This document shows, in pieces, positions 55,249-63,635 of a stretch of 64,000 nt of DNA. The notes beneath the pieces were generated by a model, which made no database searches, had not been told where the DNA came from, and saw only the letters and a program-made list of their open reading frames with translations. The translations under genes were made by a program, and so were the position numbers. The first letter of the stretch is position 1, and each line of letters opens with the position of its first letter. This DNA is from CAVRQM01 sp963822705 (lineage in GTDB: Bacteria > Pseudomonadota > Alphaproteobacteria > Acetobacterales > Acetobacteraceae), in NCBI GenBank assembly GCA_963822705.1, contig CAWGIX010000006.1, forward strand, positions 124,001-188,000, read 5' to 3'.

Positions 55249-56108
55249 TCGATCGCCTCTTCCGGGCCCACGCCATACATGCCGTCGCGCTTCAGCCAGC
55301 CGCGGTAGTCGCCCACCTGCACCTCGCACCACGCGAACCCGGCGGCGCAGTGGCGGATGTGGCCGACGACGCCCGGCTCCAGCCGTGCGACTGGATCGGC
55401 GGTGTCCGACGCGCCGGTGCGCAGCACCTGCTCGGTGTTCTGCACCACGAAACCGCGGCGCCCGGTCAGCGTGGCTTGATGCACCCAGCCTTTGGTGCCG
55501 TCCTGTTCCTCGACCAGGCGCCAGACCTCGAACTCGCGCAACACTTCCACGGGCAGGTCGCGCCGGTGATACACCCAGTCGATCGGGTATTGCGTGCCCG
55601 GACCGGTGCGAAGGTTCACCTGGTCGGAGCGGAACGACACCCAGCGCGGGAGCGGCAGGCCGGTGGTGCTGCCCTTGGTCGGATCGATCTTGGGGGGTGC
55701 CGGGGCGGGAGCGGGCGGCGGGGTGGGAGCCGGCGGCGGTTTGGGGGCAGGTTTCGCGGCGGCTTTCTGCGCCGGTTTGGCCGCTGACTTGGCAACTGGT
55801 TTGGGCGCCGGTTTTGCCGCAACCTTGGGGGCCGGCTTTTTGGGCGCCGGAACCGCCGTCGCCGCATGCTCGGGTTTCGCAGCCGGCGGTCTGGCAACCG
55901 GTGGTCTGGCAACCGGTGGTCCGGCGACCGATGGTCCGGCAGCCGGTGGTCTCGGAACCAGTGGTCTCGGAACCAGTGGTGTGGCAACCGGGGGGGCCAG
56001 AACCGAGCCCGGGGGCGGCGGCAGGGGCTGCGTGATGATCGCCTGCGCATAGGCGGACGGCGGGACGACGCCGATCAGGCAGGCGGCCAGGACCAAACGC
56101 AGGTGCAT
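55245..56108 (-). CDS. SH3-domain protein with Pro/Ala/Lys-rich linker
   Basis: A 287-residue exported protein. The signal peptide is residues 1-21 (ending PSAYA). Residues 25-150 are low-complexity Pro-Val-Arg then Pro-Ala-Lys repeats (KPAPK, AAKPA), encoded by imperfect repeats such as GGTCTCGGAACCAGT around 55945. The C-terminal 130 residues form tandem bacterial SH3 folds (VNLRTGPGTQYPIDWVY, GWVHQATLTGRRGFVV, CEVQVGDYRGWLKRD). The long linker probably spans the periplasm, with the SH3 part touching peptidoglycan. It is translationally coupled to ggt. Confidence 0.86.
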   Translation of the reverse strand: MHLRLVLAACLIGVVPPSAYAQAIITQPLPPPPGSVLAPPVATPLVPRPLVPRPPAAGPSVAGPPVARPPVARPPAAKPEHAATAVPAPKKPAPKVAAKPAPKPVAKSAAKPAQKAAAKPAPKPPPAPTPPPAPAPAPPKIDPTKGSTTGLPLPRWVSFRSDQVNLRTGPGTQYPIDWVYHRRDLPVEVLREFEVWRLVEEQDGTKGWVHQATLTGRRGFVVQNTEQVLRTGASDTADPVARLEPGVVGHIRHCAAGFAWCEVQVGDYRGWLKRDGMYGVGPEEAIE

Positions 56109-56153
56109 GGTGCTGCGTGCCCGGCCCCGCCGAGCCGGGTCAAGCCTTTCTGT

Positions 56154-56544
56154 TCACAGCGTAACGATTTGCCCGTCCGAAACCGCGTCCAAAAACGTCA
56201 CCACGCCGGCGACCTCCACGCCCTCGGCCAGAGCCGAGGCGGGCAGGGCGGTCAGGCGCAGGCCGGACTCGCAGGCGATGCGCCGCACGCTCAATTCGCT
56301 TGGCCGCTTCGCGCAATTCGCCGAGGCCGGCCACGCCTCGCGCGCGTATCGCCGCATCCCGCCCCGACCCGGCCAGTTCCGACCAGTCCTTTGCCAGCGC
56401 TCGGCAGCCGTCGTTGGTGGCGAACAGAACCACATTGCGCCCCACCGAAGCCGCCCCTGTGGCCAGCACAAATGCGTAGTGCGCCCGCTCGTGCGTGCCG
56501 GAAATCAGCAGGATGCCGAGCGTTTTGCTGTGGTCAGACGGCAT
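56154..56544 (-). CDS. DsrE-family-like small protein (one extra base)
   Basis: About 130 residues. MPSDHSKTLGILLISGTHER starts an alpha/beta fold. YAFVLATGAASVGRNVVLFATNDGC is the DsrE-type strand-loop-helix, and after an extra base at 56298 (AAG then C) ELSVRRIACESGLRLTAL and VTFLDAVSDGQIVTL complete it. The Cys in the IACESGL segment could be the sulfur-carrying residue. Its start overlaps the MoeB-like gene by 11 bases. With the adjacent E1-like enzyme, a sulfur-relay role is a reasonable guess. Confidence 0.7.
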
Positions 56545-57343
56545 GAGCGTGTGCGGACAAGTCGCGTAACGCCACGCCTGTGCCGCAGGCGGGGCAGTCG
56601 GGGTCGCGCGGCAGCCGCAGGGTGCGCATGCGCGCGGATAGCGCATCCCACAGCAACAGGCGCCCGGCCAAACTCTCGCCGATGCCCAAAATCTCCTTCA
56701 GCACTTCCGTGGCCTGCAGGCAGCCGAGCACGCCGGTCACAGCCCCCAAGATGCCAGCCTCGCTGCAGGTCGGCACCAGGCCGGCGGGCGGCGGTTCGGG
56801 GTGCAGGCAGCGGTAGCACGGCAGGTCTTTTCCGGCATGCGGCTTGAAAGTCGCAAGCTGCCCCTCGAACCGCAGCACCGCGGCGGAAACCAGGGTGCGC
56901 CGGGCCAGCACGCAAGCGTCGGAGACCAGGAAACGGGTCGCGAAATTGTCGGTGCCGTCACAGATGATGTCGTACTCTTCGACCAACGCGAGCGCGTTGT
57001 CGGAACTGAACCTCGTTCGGAGCGCCTCGATGCGCGGTCCGGGATTGAGCCGGCGCGCCGCCTGGACGGCGGCTTCGGCTTTGGGACGCCCGAGGTCGGC
57101 CGTGGCAAACGCGATTTGGCGTTGCAGGTTGGACAGTTCGACCGTGTCGTGATCCACCACCCCGATCCGCCCCACGCCCGCGGCGGCTAGATAAAGCAGC
57201 AGCGGACTGCCCAGCCCGCCCGCGCCCACCACCAGCACGCTGGCGGCGGCGAGCTTGGCCTGGCCTATGCCGCCCACCTCCGGCAGCAGGATGTGGCGAG
57301 CGTAGCGCTGGATGTCGGCTTCGGTAAAATCGAGGGTTTGCAT
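56534..57343 (-). CDS. MoeB/ThiF-family adenylyltransferase
   Basis: A 269-residue E1-like enzyme. Nucleotide-binding VLVVGAGGLGSPLLLYLAAA, acceptor-activating DHDTVELSNLQRQIAF, DGTDNFATRFLV, zinc-binding pairs CYRCLHPE and CPACGTG, and the catalytic-Cys region PTCSEAGILGAVTG. It adenylates a ThiS/MoaD-type C-terminus so that sulfur can be added. There is no rhodanese domain, so this is the short MoeB form. The DsrE-like gene overlaps it. Confidence 0.93.
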   Translation of the reverse strand: MQTLDFTEADIQRYARHILLPEVGGIGQAKLAAASVLVVGAGGLGSPLLLYLAAAGVGRIGVVDHDTVELSNLQRQIAFATADLGRPKAEAAVQAARRLNPGPRIEALRTRFSSDNALALVEEYDIICDGTDNFATRFLVSDACVLARRTLVSAAVLRFEGQLATFKPHAGKDLPCYRCLHPEPPPAGLVPTCSEAGILGAVTGVLGCLQATEVLKEILGIGESLAGRLLLWDALSARMRTLRLPRDPDCPACGTGVALRDLSAHAHAV

Positions 57344-57460
57344 GCGAAGGATATAAGGCTTTCAGTGTCCGCCACCACCGTTATCCGCTCGGCCCGATGT
57401 CGTGAGCCGATCGTCGTGACGGGTGTTGGCCGGCCCGTTTCGCGCCGAGGAGGTACGCCC

Positions 57461-58780
57461 ATGACAGTCGCCGTCGAGCCTCGCCTCACGATCGACGACG
57501 TTTTGGCCGAAGCGCGCGACCGCTATGCACGGACAAACCCGAAAAGCCGGGAACAGCATTGTGCCGCACAGGCAGTCATGCCCGGCGGCAATACGCGGTC
57601 CATCCTCTACTACGACCCGTTCCCCTTGGCTTTTGTCCGCGGCGAAGGCTGTTACCTGTGGTCGGCGGACGGACGCCGCTACACCGACTTTTTGGGCGAG
57701 TTCACCGCAGGTCTGTACGGCCACTCGCATCCGGTGATTTTGGAGGCGATCCGCGCGGCCCTCGACGGCGGCATCGGTTTTGGCGGCCACAATCTGCTCG
57801 AAGCCCGTCTCGCATCCCTTCTATGCGAGCGGTTCCCGTCGCTCGAGCTGGTGCGGTTCACCAACTCGGGCACCGAGGCAAACTTTTTCGCGGTCGCGGC
57901 ATCGGCTGCCATCACCGGCCGGCGCGGCGTTCTCGTGTTCGACGGCGGCTACCATGGCGGCGCTTTCTCGTTCCGGGCCGGCGGCGGCCCGATGAACGCG
58001 CCCTACGATTTCGTCGTCGGCAGCTACAACGACGTGGAACCGACCCGCGAGCTGCTGCACCGCCACGGTTCGCGCCTCGCCGCCATTTTGGTCGAGCCGA
58101 TGCAAGGCTCCGGCGGGTGCCTGCCCGCAAGCCGGGATTTTCTCGCCATGCTGCGCCAAAAAGCCACCGAATGCGGCGCGGTGCTGATTTTCGACGAGGT
58201 AATGACCTCCCGTTTGCATCCAGGCGGGCTGCAGGCGCTGCATGGCATCACGCCGGACCTCACGACGCTGGGAAAATATCTGGGCGGGGGCATGTCGTTT
58301 GGAGCCTTCGGTGGGCGCCGAGAAATCATGGAACGCTTCGACCCGGCCCGTCCGGGTGCGTTCCCCCACGCCGGGACGTTCAACAACAATATTCTGTCGA
58401 TGGCGGCAGGCGTCGCCGGGCTGAGCCGGGTGCTTTCGGTCGAGGCCATACGCACGCTGAATGCGCGCGGTGACCAACTGAGGACCGATCTCGACTCGCT
58501 GTTCCGCCGGACCGGCACTCCGATGCGGGTCACCGGCATCGGCTCGCTCATGACGATCCACGCGACCGCCGCGCCCCCGGTCCGCGCCGCTGACCTCGCG
58601 CATGCAAACGCATCACACAAGGAACTGCTGTTCTTCGACCTCATCGAGGCCGGATTCTGGATCGCCCGGCGCTGCATGATTACGCTGAGCCTGCCCATAG
58701 GGCAGGGCGAGTGCGACACTCTGGTCGATGCGGTTGAGGCGTTCGTCGAGCGGCGGCGCGGTGTGCTGGAGGCCGGCTGA
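57461..58780 (+). CDS. Class III aminotransferase, GSA-aminomutase-like
   Basis: A 439-residue PLP enzyme of the HemL-like branch. PGGNTRSILYYDPFPLAF and GRRYTDFLGEFTAGLYGHSHP begin it. RFTNSGTEANFFAVA binds the phosphate, VEPMQGSGGCLPA and IFDEVMTSRLHPGGLQ hold the ring, and TLGKYLGGGMSFGAFGG carries the PLP Lys. HAGTFNNNILSMAAG completes the pattern. It differs enough from housekeeping HemL to suggest a catabolic or amino-sugar substrate. AGGAGG lies before ATG 57461. It diverges from the MoeB-like gene. Confidence 0.88.
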   Translation: MTVAVEPRLTIDDVLAEARDRYARTNPKSREQHCAAQAVMPGGNTRSILYYDPFPLAFVRGEGCYLWSADGRRYTDFLGEFTAGLYGHSHPVILEAIRAALDGGIGFGGHNLLEARLASLLCERFPSLELVRFTNSGTEANFFAVAASAAITGRRGVLVFDGGYHGGAFSFRAGGGPMNAPYDFVVGSYNDVEPTRELLHRHGSRLAAILVEPMQGSGGCLPASRDFLAMLRQKATECGAVLIFDEVMTSRLHPGGLQALHGITPDLTTLGKYLGGGMSFGAFGGRREIMERFDPARPGAFPHAGTFNNNILSMAAGVAGLSRVLSVEAIRTLNARGDQLRTDLDSLFRRTGTPMRVTGIGSLMTIHATAAPPVRAADLAHANASHKELLFFDLIEAGFWIARRCMITLSLPIGQGECDTLVDAVEAFVERRRGVLEAG

Positions 58781-58819
58781 CGCCGGTTCCCGGTGGCGGG
58801 CAGGCGGGGCGAAACGCGC

Positions 58820-60025
58820 CTACCACCCCCTCATGGGCGTGCACAGTTGAACCAGAAATCCGTTCAGATCCCGTACATACGCAACCGCCTGTCCCCACGG
58901 TTTATCCGAGGGCGGCTTGGCCGGCACTGCGCCCGCGGCCACCGCGCGCGCATAGGCGGCCGGCAGGTCGGCCACCGTGAACGCGACCTCGACCGCCGCT
59001 GGTGGCCTGGCGGGACGGCTGGTGCGGTACACGCCGACGGTGTTCTTGGCGAAGGGCTCGGACACGAAGCCCAATGCCGTGCCTCCCGTTTCCAGCTCGC
59101 CATACGCGCTCGCGTGCACGAAGCGTCGCCGCAACCCAAACGCGGCTTCATAAAAAGCGATCGCCGCCACTACGTTGGGCACGTACAGCGTCACGTATTC
59201 CAGCTGGGCGGGGTCGTTTGCCGCAGCTTCGCTCGAACGCAACGATGCCACTGAGGCCAAGGCCTGGGCCGAGGGCAAGGTCTGGGCCGAGGGCAAGGTC
59301 TGGGGCGCGGGCAATGCCGGGGCCGAAAGCTTCCACTCGCCGGGCGCCAAAGATGGCCGGTCAGTCAGGATGAACGGCTCGCCGGGACCAGCCTGCTCGA
59401 ACAGGCACACATCGGTTACCCGGATCGGCTCGCGCAAGGCTGTGGCGAACCACGCCTCGGCCACCGGACGTATCTGGGCGCTCTCCTCCGACCGTAGCTG
59501 GCGGGTCAGGGGCATGCAGAAGGACCAATACCCGAACACGTGCGGGTAGCCCCAGCGCAGGAGATTCACCTCCTGTGCCGCACTCAGGCCCGAACCGCGG
59601 CACTGGGCGAATTCGCCGGACGAGAGAGGCGCGCGCAAATGGTCAAGGCCCGCCACCATGCCGTCAGCCAGCACATGCACCGCCACGCTCTCTCGGGTCT
59701 CGCGCAGGCAGACGACACCGTCTACATCCGTCACGCAGAGCGGTGGCAGCTCAAATGCCGGAAAGCTGGCCACGACCTCCGTCGCGTGCGAGCGAAGATC
59801 CTCGCGCGAGACATCGGAATGCAGCCGCATCGGAGCTTTCAAGGTCGCATGAAGCCCATAGCGGCTTGGCTCCGCAGTGACATTGCCGATATTGGGCAGG
59901 TTCGGCGGTGGCCTTGGCCGAGCGCCGGTCGGGTCCCGCCCAAGCCAAGCCGCCCCCGCTTGCCACAACGGGTGGTCTTCCGGGGGCGCCAGGAACACCG
60001 CGTAGCGGGCCCGGGTGTCGCTCAT
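58820..60025 (-). CDS. DUF1045 (2H phosphoesterase-like) protein fused to a VOC domain
   Basis: About 401 residues. Residues 1-235 match DUF1045, the 2H phosphodiesterase-like protein of phosphonate operons: RYAVFLAPPEDHPLWQAGAA, first HxT in YGLHATLKAP. The second HxT, usually HMT before LTGRL, reads FCMPLTRQL, so one catalytic His and Thr are gone. A linker with repeats (QTLPSAQ twice; 18-bp repeats in DNA near 59270-59310) leads to a glyoxalase/VOC domain from residue 280 (LEYVTLYVPNVVAAIAFYEAAFGL). I see no phosphonate gene nearby. I chose ATG 60025; ATG 60040 is the alternative. Confidence 0.82.
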   Translation of the reverse strand: MSDTRARYAVFLAPPEDHPLWQAGAAWLGRDPTGARPRPPPNLPNIGNVTAEPSRYGLHATLKAPMRLHSDVSREDLRSHATEVVASFPAFELPPLCVTDVDGVVCLRETRESVAVHVLADGMVAGLDHLRAPLSSGEFAQCRGSGLSAAQEVNLLRWGYPHVFGYWSFCMPLTRQLRSEESAQIRPVAEAWFATALREPIRVTDVCLFEQAGPGEPFILTDRPSLAPGEWKLSAPALPAPQTLPSAQTLPSAQALASVASLRSSEAAANDPAQLEYVTLYVPNVVAAIAFYEAAFGLRRRFVHASAYGELETGGTALGFVSEPFAKNTVGVYRTSRPARPPAAVEVAFTVADLPAAYARAVAAGAVPAKPPSDKPWGQAVAYVRDLNGFLVQLCTPMRGW

Positions 60026-60195
60026 CCTGGGCCTCTCCATGAATGCCGGGGTTACCAGGGGCCAATATTAACAAAAAATTGACGGCTGGCAAGTACGGGC
60101 TCACCAAGCTTGGGGCGCGCTCACCCGGATTGCCGGTGCCGAACCAGGGGGGCCGCACAGCCGGCGCTGTGAACCGGTTGCGACGGAGCGCCGGA

Positions 60196-62385
60196 TCAGC
60201 TCACCGGCGCTTCCGCCTTGACCGGTCTGCCAGGATCGGCTTTCGACCATCCGCCCTTCCGCGGCCGCGCAATGACGGCCTCCTTCGGCCCCCGCAACAC
60301 CTCAAAAACGCCCTCGCCCTCTTCCTGCGCGAAACGCAAGTCGAATGTCTCGCGTCCAACATTGATGTTGAACAGATCCACCTCCGTCAGCCAGTGCGGC
60401 AGGCACGGGTCGATGTACAGCTTGCCGGCGGCGGCGTCCGGCTGCAGCCCGATCAGCGCGCGCATCATCATGAAGGTGGAACCCGCCGCCCACGCTTGCG
60501 GCACGTTGGAGCCGAGAAACTGGACCGGGAAATTCGTGTCCTCGCGCGCGATGCCGGCAAACAGTTCCGGCATCTGGTGCATTTCGAAATAGCTCGCGGC
60601 GGCGCTGATCGCCCGGGCCACCTGCGCCGCCGCTTCATGGAAGCCGTAGCGGGCCATGCCGAGCGCCGCGATGCCGTTGTCGTGCGGCCAGACCGAGCCG
60701 TTGTGATACGAGTATGGGTTGTACGCGATATGATCGCGGGACAGCGTGCGCACGCCCCAGCCGGAAAACATGTCGGATTGCAGCAGCCGCTCGACCACAC
60801 GGCCGGCGCGTTCGCGCGGGATCAGGCCGGTCCACAGGCAATGGCCGATATTGGAGACCGAGGTCAGCACTTGCTTCTTGTCGCCGTCCAGCGCGTAGGC
60901 GTAGCCGCCGAACTCCTCGTTCCAGAACGCGGTGTCAAACCGCTCAGCCAGCGTCGCGGCTTTCTGGCGCAGCGCCGCGGCGCGGTCGGCATTGCCGAGC
61001 GCGTCGAAAATCTCCGCCATGCCTTGCCAGGCTGCGTAGACGTAGCCCTGAAGTTCGCATAGCGCCTTCGGCCCTTTGACGTGCGAGCCGTCCGGGTACA
61101 GCACCGCGTCGCCGGAATCCTTCCAGGCCAGGTTCTCGTAGCCGGCGGAACTGCGGGTCTGGTATTCCTGAAACCCATCGCCGTCGCGGTCGCCGTAGTC
61201 ATCGATCCAGGACAGGCAGCCCTCGGCCACCGGCATCAGCCCTTCGATCAGCTTGCGGTCGCCCAGCCAGCGCCAGGCTTCGTGCAGCGCCATCAGGTAC
61301 AGCGGCGTGGCGTCGGCGGTGCCGTAATACGGCGTGTGCGGAATCAGCTTGAAATGCGCCAGCTCGCCGCGCCGCATTTCGTGCAGGATCTTGCCCGGCT
61401 CGGCGTCGCGATAATCGTCGCGCTCGGTGGCCTGCGCCGCCCCCAGCGCGCCCAGCGCGCCGCGCAGAAATTCCGTGTTCACCGGCGCGGTCTGCAGTGC
61501 CACGATCAGGCTGTCGCGGCCGAACAGGGTGGCGAACCACGGCAGGCCGGCGGCCGGCACCACATACTCGTCGCCGTTCCAGTGCATCGGCAGGCGCAGC
61601 GCCGCGAGATCGTCGATGGCCTGGTGCCAGCTGCGGTAGACTTCCTCGTTGTTGGTGTGCAGCTTGGTGGCCTCGTCGCGCCAAGCGGCCAGCGCCCGGC
61701 CCGGCTTGCTGTCCCGGTTCTCGCCCGTGCAATGTTTCGGGGCTTTGAGCGTGTACTCCCCGTCCTCGATATCCGACAGCAGGCAGGCGTGCCAGGTCTC
61801 GCCCGGCTGGAGCGTGATGTCGTAGGTGATCCGCCCGTTGGCGTACGCGGCGCGGACGTGATTCTGCGCGTGCATGCACACCGCGCGACGAAAATCCTCG
61901 TTGCGATAGGCGTTGCGTAGGCACTGCTCTTCCGCATTCCAGTCGGTGGTGATCTGGCCGCGCCGCACCAGCTTGTCGGATTTCACCTCGAACACGTCGC
62001 CGAAATCGGCCCGGACCATCAGCTCGAAATTGAATCGGACCGCCCGCATGGCGTGATTGGTGATATCGATGTCCTCGTGTACGCCGCCGTCGATCCAGCG
62101 GCCCAGCACCAGGCTCAGCGTGTGCTCGGGAATGGTGCCGTCCTGGGTCAGGATCGGCGGGTTGGTCAGGAACACGCGTCCGGCATAGTGCGTGATGGCG
62201 GCGCCGTTCAGCAGCAGCCAGCGTGCGCCGTTGGCATACATGGTCCACAGCGCCACCATCCGCGTGTCGCGGTAGAACAGGCCCTTGTCGCCATCGGTCG
62301 AGAGCTGGCCATCCGGGTCGGTGGCGAACACCAGCTCGCCCTGGTGGATCACCAGTTGCGGCGGTCCGACGGTAATCAGCGGCAT
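60196..62385 (-). CDS. Amylo-alpha-1,6-glucosidase-type glycosidase (glycogen debranching)
   Basis: A 729-residue enzyme: an N-terminal beta domain (LVIHQGELVFATDPDGQLS, GLFYRDTRMVALW) and a C-terminal (alpha/alpha)6 barrel with LPWFATLFGRDSLIVALQTA, SSAGYENLAWKDSGDAV, and NPYSYHNGSVWPHDNGIAA. These are typical of bacterial debranching or trehalase-like glycosidases. GGGGAA lies 8 bases before ATG 62385. It is followed on the minus strand side by the DUF1045-VOC gene after 170 bases. Its link to storage polysaccharide is inference. Confidence 0.88.
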   Translation of the reverse strand: MPLITVGPPQLVIHQGELVFATDPDGQLSTDGDKGLFYRDTRMVALWTMYANGARWLLLNGAAITHYAGRVFLTNPPILTQDGTIPEHTLSLVLGRWIDGGVHEDIDITNHAMRAVRFNFELMVRADFGDVFEVKSDKLVRRGQITTDWNAEEQCLRNAYRNEDFRRAVCMHAQNHVRAAYANGRITYDITLQPGETWHACLLSDIEDGEYTLKAPKHCTGENRDSKPGRALAAWRDEATKLHTNNEEVYRSWHQAIDDLAALRLPMHWNGDEYVVPAAGLPWFATLFGRDSLIVALQTAPVNTEFLRGALGALGAAQATERDDYRDAEPGKILHEMRRGELAHFKLIPHTPYYGTADATPLYLMALHEAWRWLGDRKLIEGLMPVAEGCLSWIDDYGDRDGDGFQEYQTRSSAGYENLAWKDSGDAVLYPDGSHVKGPKALCELQGYVYAAWQGMAEIFDALGNADRAAALRQKAATLAERFDTAFWNEEFGGYAYALDGDKKQVLTSVSNIGHCLWTGLIPRERAGRVVERLLQSDMFSGWGVRTLSRDHIAYNPYSYHNGSVWPHDNGIAALGMARYGFHEAAAQVARAISAAASYFEMHQMPELFAGIAREDTNFPVQFLGSNVPQAWAAGSTFMMMRALIGLQPDAAAGKLYIDPCLPHWLTEVDLFNINVGRETFDLRFAQEEGEGVFEVLRGPKEAVIARPRKGGWSKADPGRPVKAEAPVS

Positions 62386-62413
62386 CGACGTTCCCCTTTG
62401 GTTGGTGGGTGCG

Positions 62414-63635
62414 TCAGGCGGTGGAGCGGGTTTCCGGCATGGCAAAGGCGACGACGCACATGGCGAGCACGCCGGCTCCCGCCAGGGCCAGGAAAGCAAT
62501 TGTGGTCCCGGCCACGGATGTCACGGCGCCGGCCAGAGCGTTGCTGAGTGCCGTGCCCGCCGTGCCGGCCAGGCCCAGGCCGGCATAGGCCAGGTTGAAG
62601 CGCCCGTTGGCCCGCGTGAGGTCGGCCACGACCAGGGGCAGCATGACCCCGAACGCCGCCCCCGCGATGCCGTCCAGTGCCTGATAGGCGACCAGCACGG
62701 GGGCTGGTGCGCCAATGGCGAACAGCAGCGCGCGCAGCGGCACCGCGGCAAAGCCCAGCAGCAGCACCGGACGGCGGCCCCAGGCTTGCGACAGCCGGCC
62801 GAACAGCGGCGACAGTAGGGCGACGAGCAGTTGCGGGACGATGATGGCAGCCGGCACCAGAATTTCGGCCTGTACGGGGATCGGTGGCGGCAAAGTTATC
62901 CGCGGCAAGGGTCAGGATGCTGGCATTGGCCAGGAAGTACAGCCCGACGCACGCCGCGAAAATCTGCAGGCGGCGGTCGCGAAACAGCAGCGGCAGCGGC
63001 GGCATGTCACCGCGTACCCAGGGCGGGTGCGCGGCCGGGTGGTCGGTGCGCGACGGGGCCGCGTCTATATCCGCGGGGCGCAGGCCGCGCACTGCCAGCA
63101 GCGCCGGTACGCCCAGAGCGGCGGCGGCCAAGAACACCGAGCGCGGCCCGAAGTGGCGGCCCAGCGCCCCCAGCACGATCGCCGCGCCGGAAGCGCCCAG
63201 TGCCTGGAAGCGGATGTTGCGCCCAAGCCGCTCGCCCAGCGCGGCCTTGCTGCTGAGGGTGAGCGTCAGTGCCGCGATGGTCGGCCCAAGCACGACGCCG
63301 GCCAGGCTTTGCAGCAGGAGCGCGCCCAGCACCGGCCCGTGCAGCGGCATCCAGGCGATCACGAGCGCCGCGGCTGCCAGGGCGACCACGGCGAGGGCGG
63401 CGATAATCCGCTTGTGGTGCGTGGCGTCGATCAGCGCCCCGGCCGGCAGCTGGCCCGCAAGTGCCGCCAGCCCGCCCGCACCCAGCGCATAGCCGATCGA
63501 GGCCGGGCTCCATCCTGCCTGGGTCAGCGCCACGGGCACGAACGGGCCAAAGGCCGTGTTCATGTCGGCGACCAGGAAACTCAGGAGGTTCAGGTTGCGC
63601 AGGCTGTCCTCGGGATGTTTTTCATCACTCGTCAT
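62414..63635 (-). CDS. MFS transporter (one extra base)
   Basis: About 406 residues with 12 hydrophobic segments. The N-terminal LLSFLVADMNTAFGPFVPVA and ALGAGGLAALAGQLPAGALI belong to the NarK/sugar-antiporter-like MFS set that begins with NAD.NT.FGP. An extra base at 62885 (GCC then A) splits it at LAADNFAA; the second part, with AEILVPAAIIVPQLLVALLS, runs to ETRSTA. RLGR and GRLSQAWGRRP are the cytoplasmic loops of each half. Substrate unknown. It ends 28 bases before the debranching gene and may be co-transcribed with it. Confidence 0.87.
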
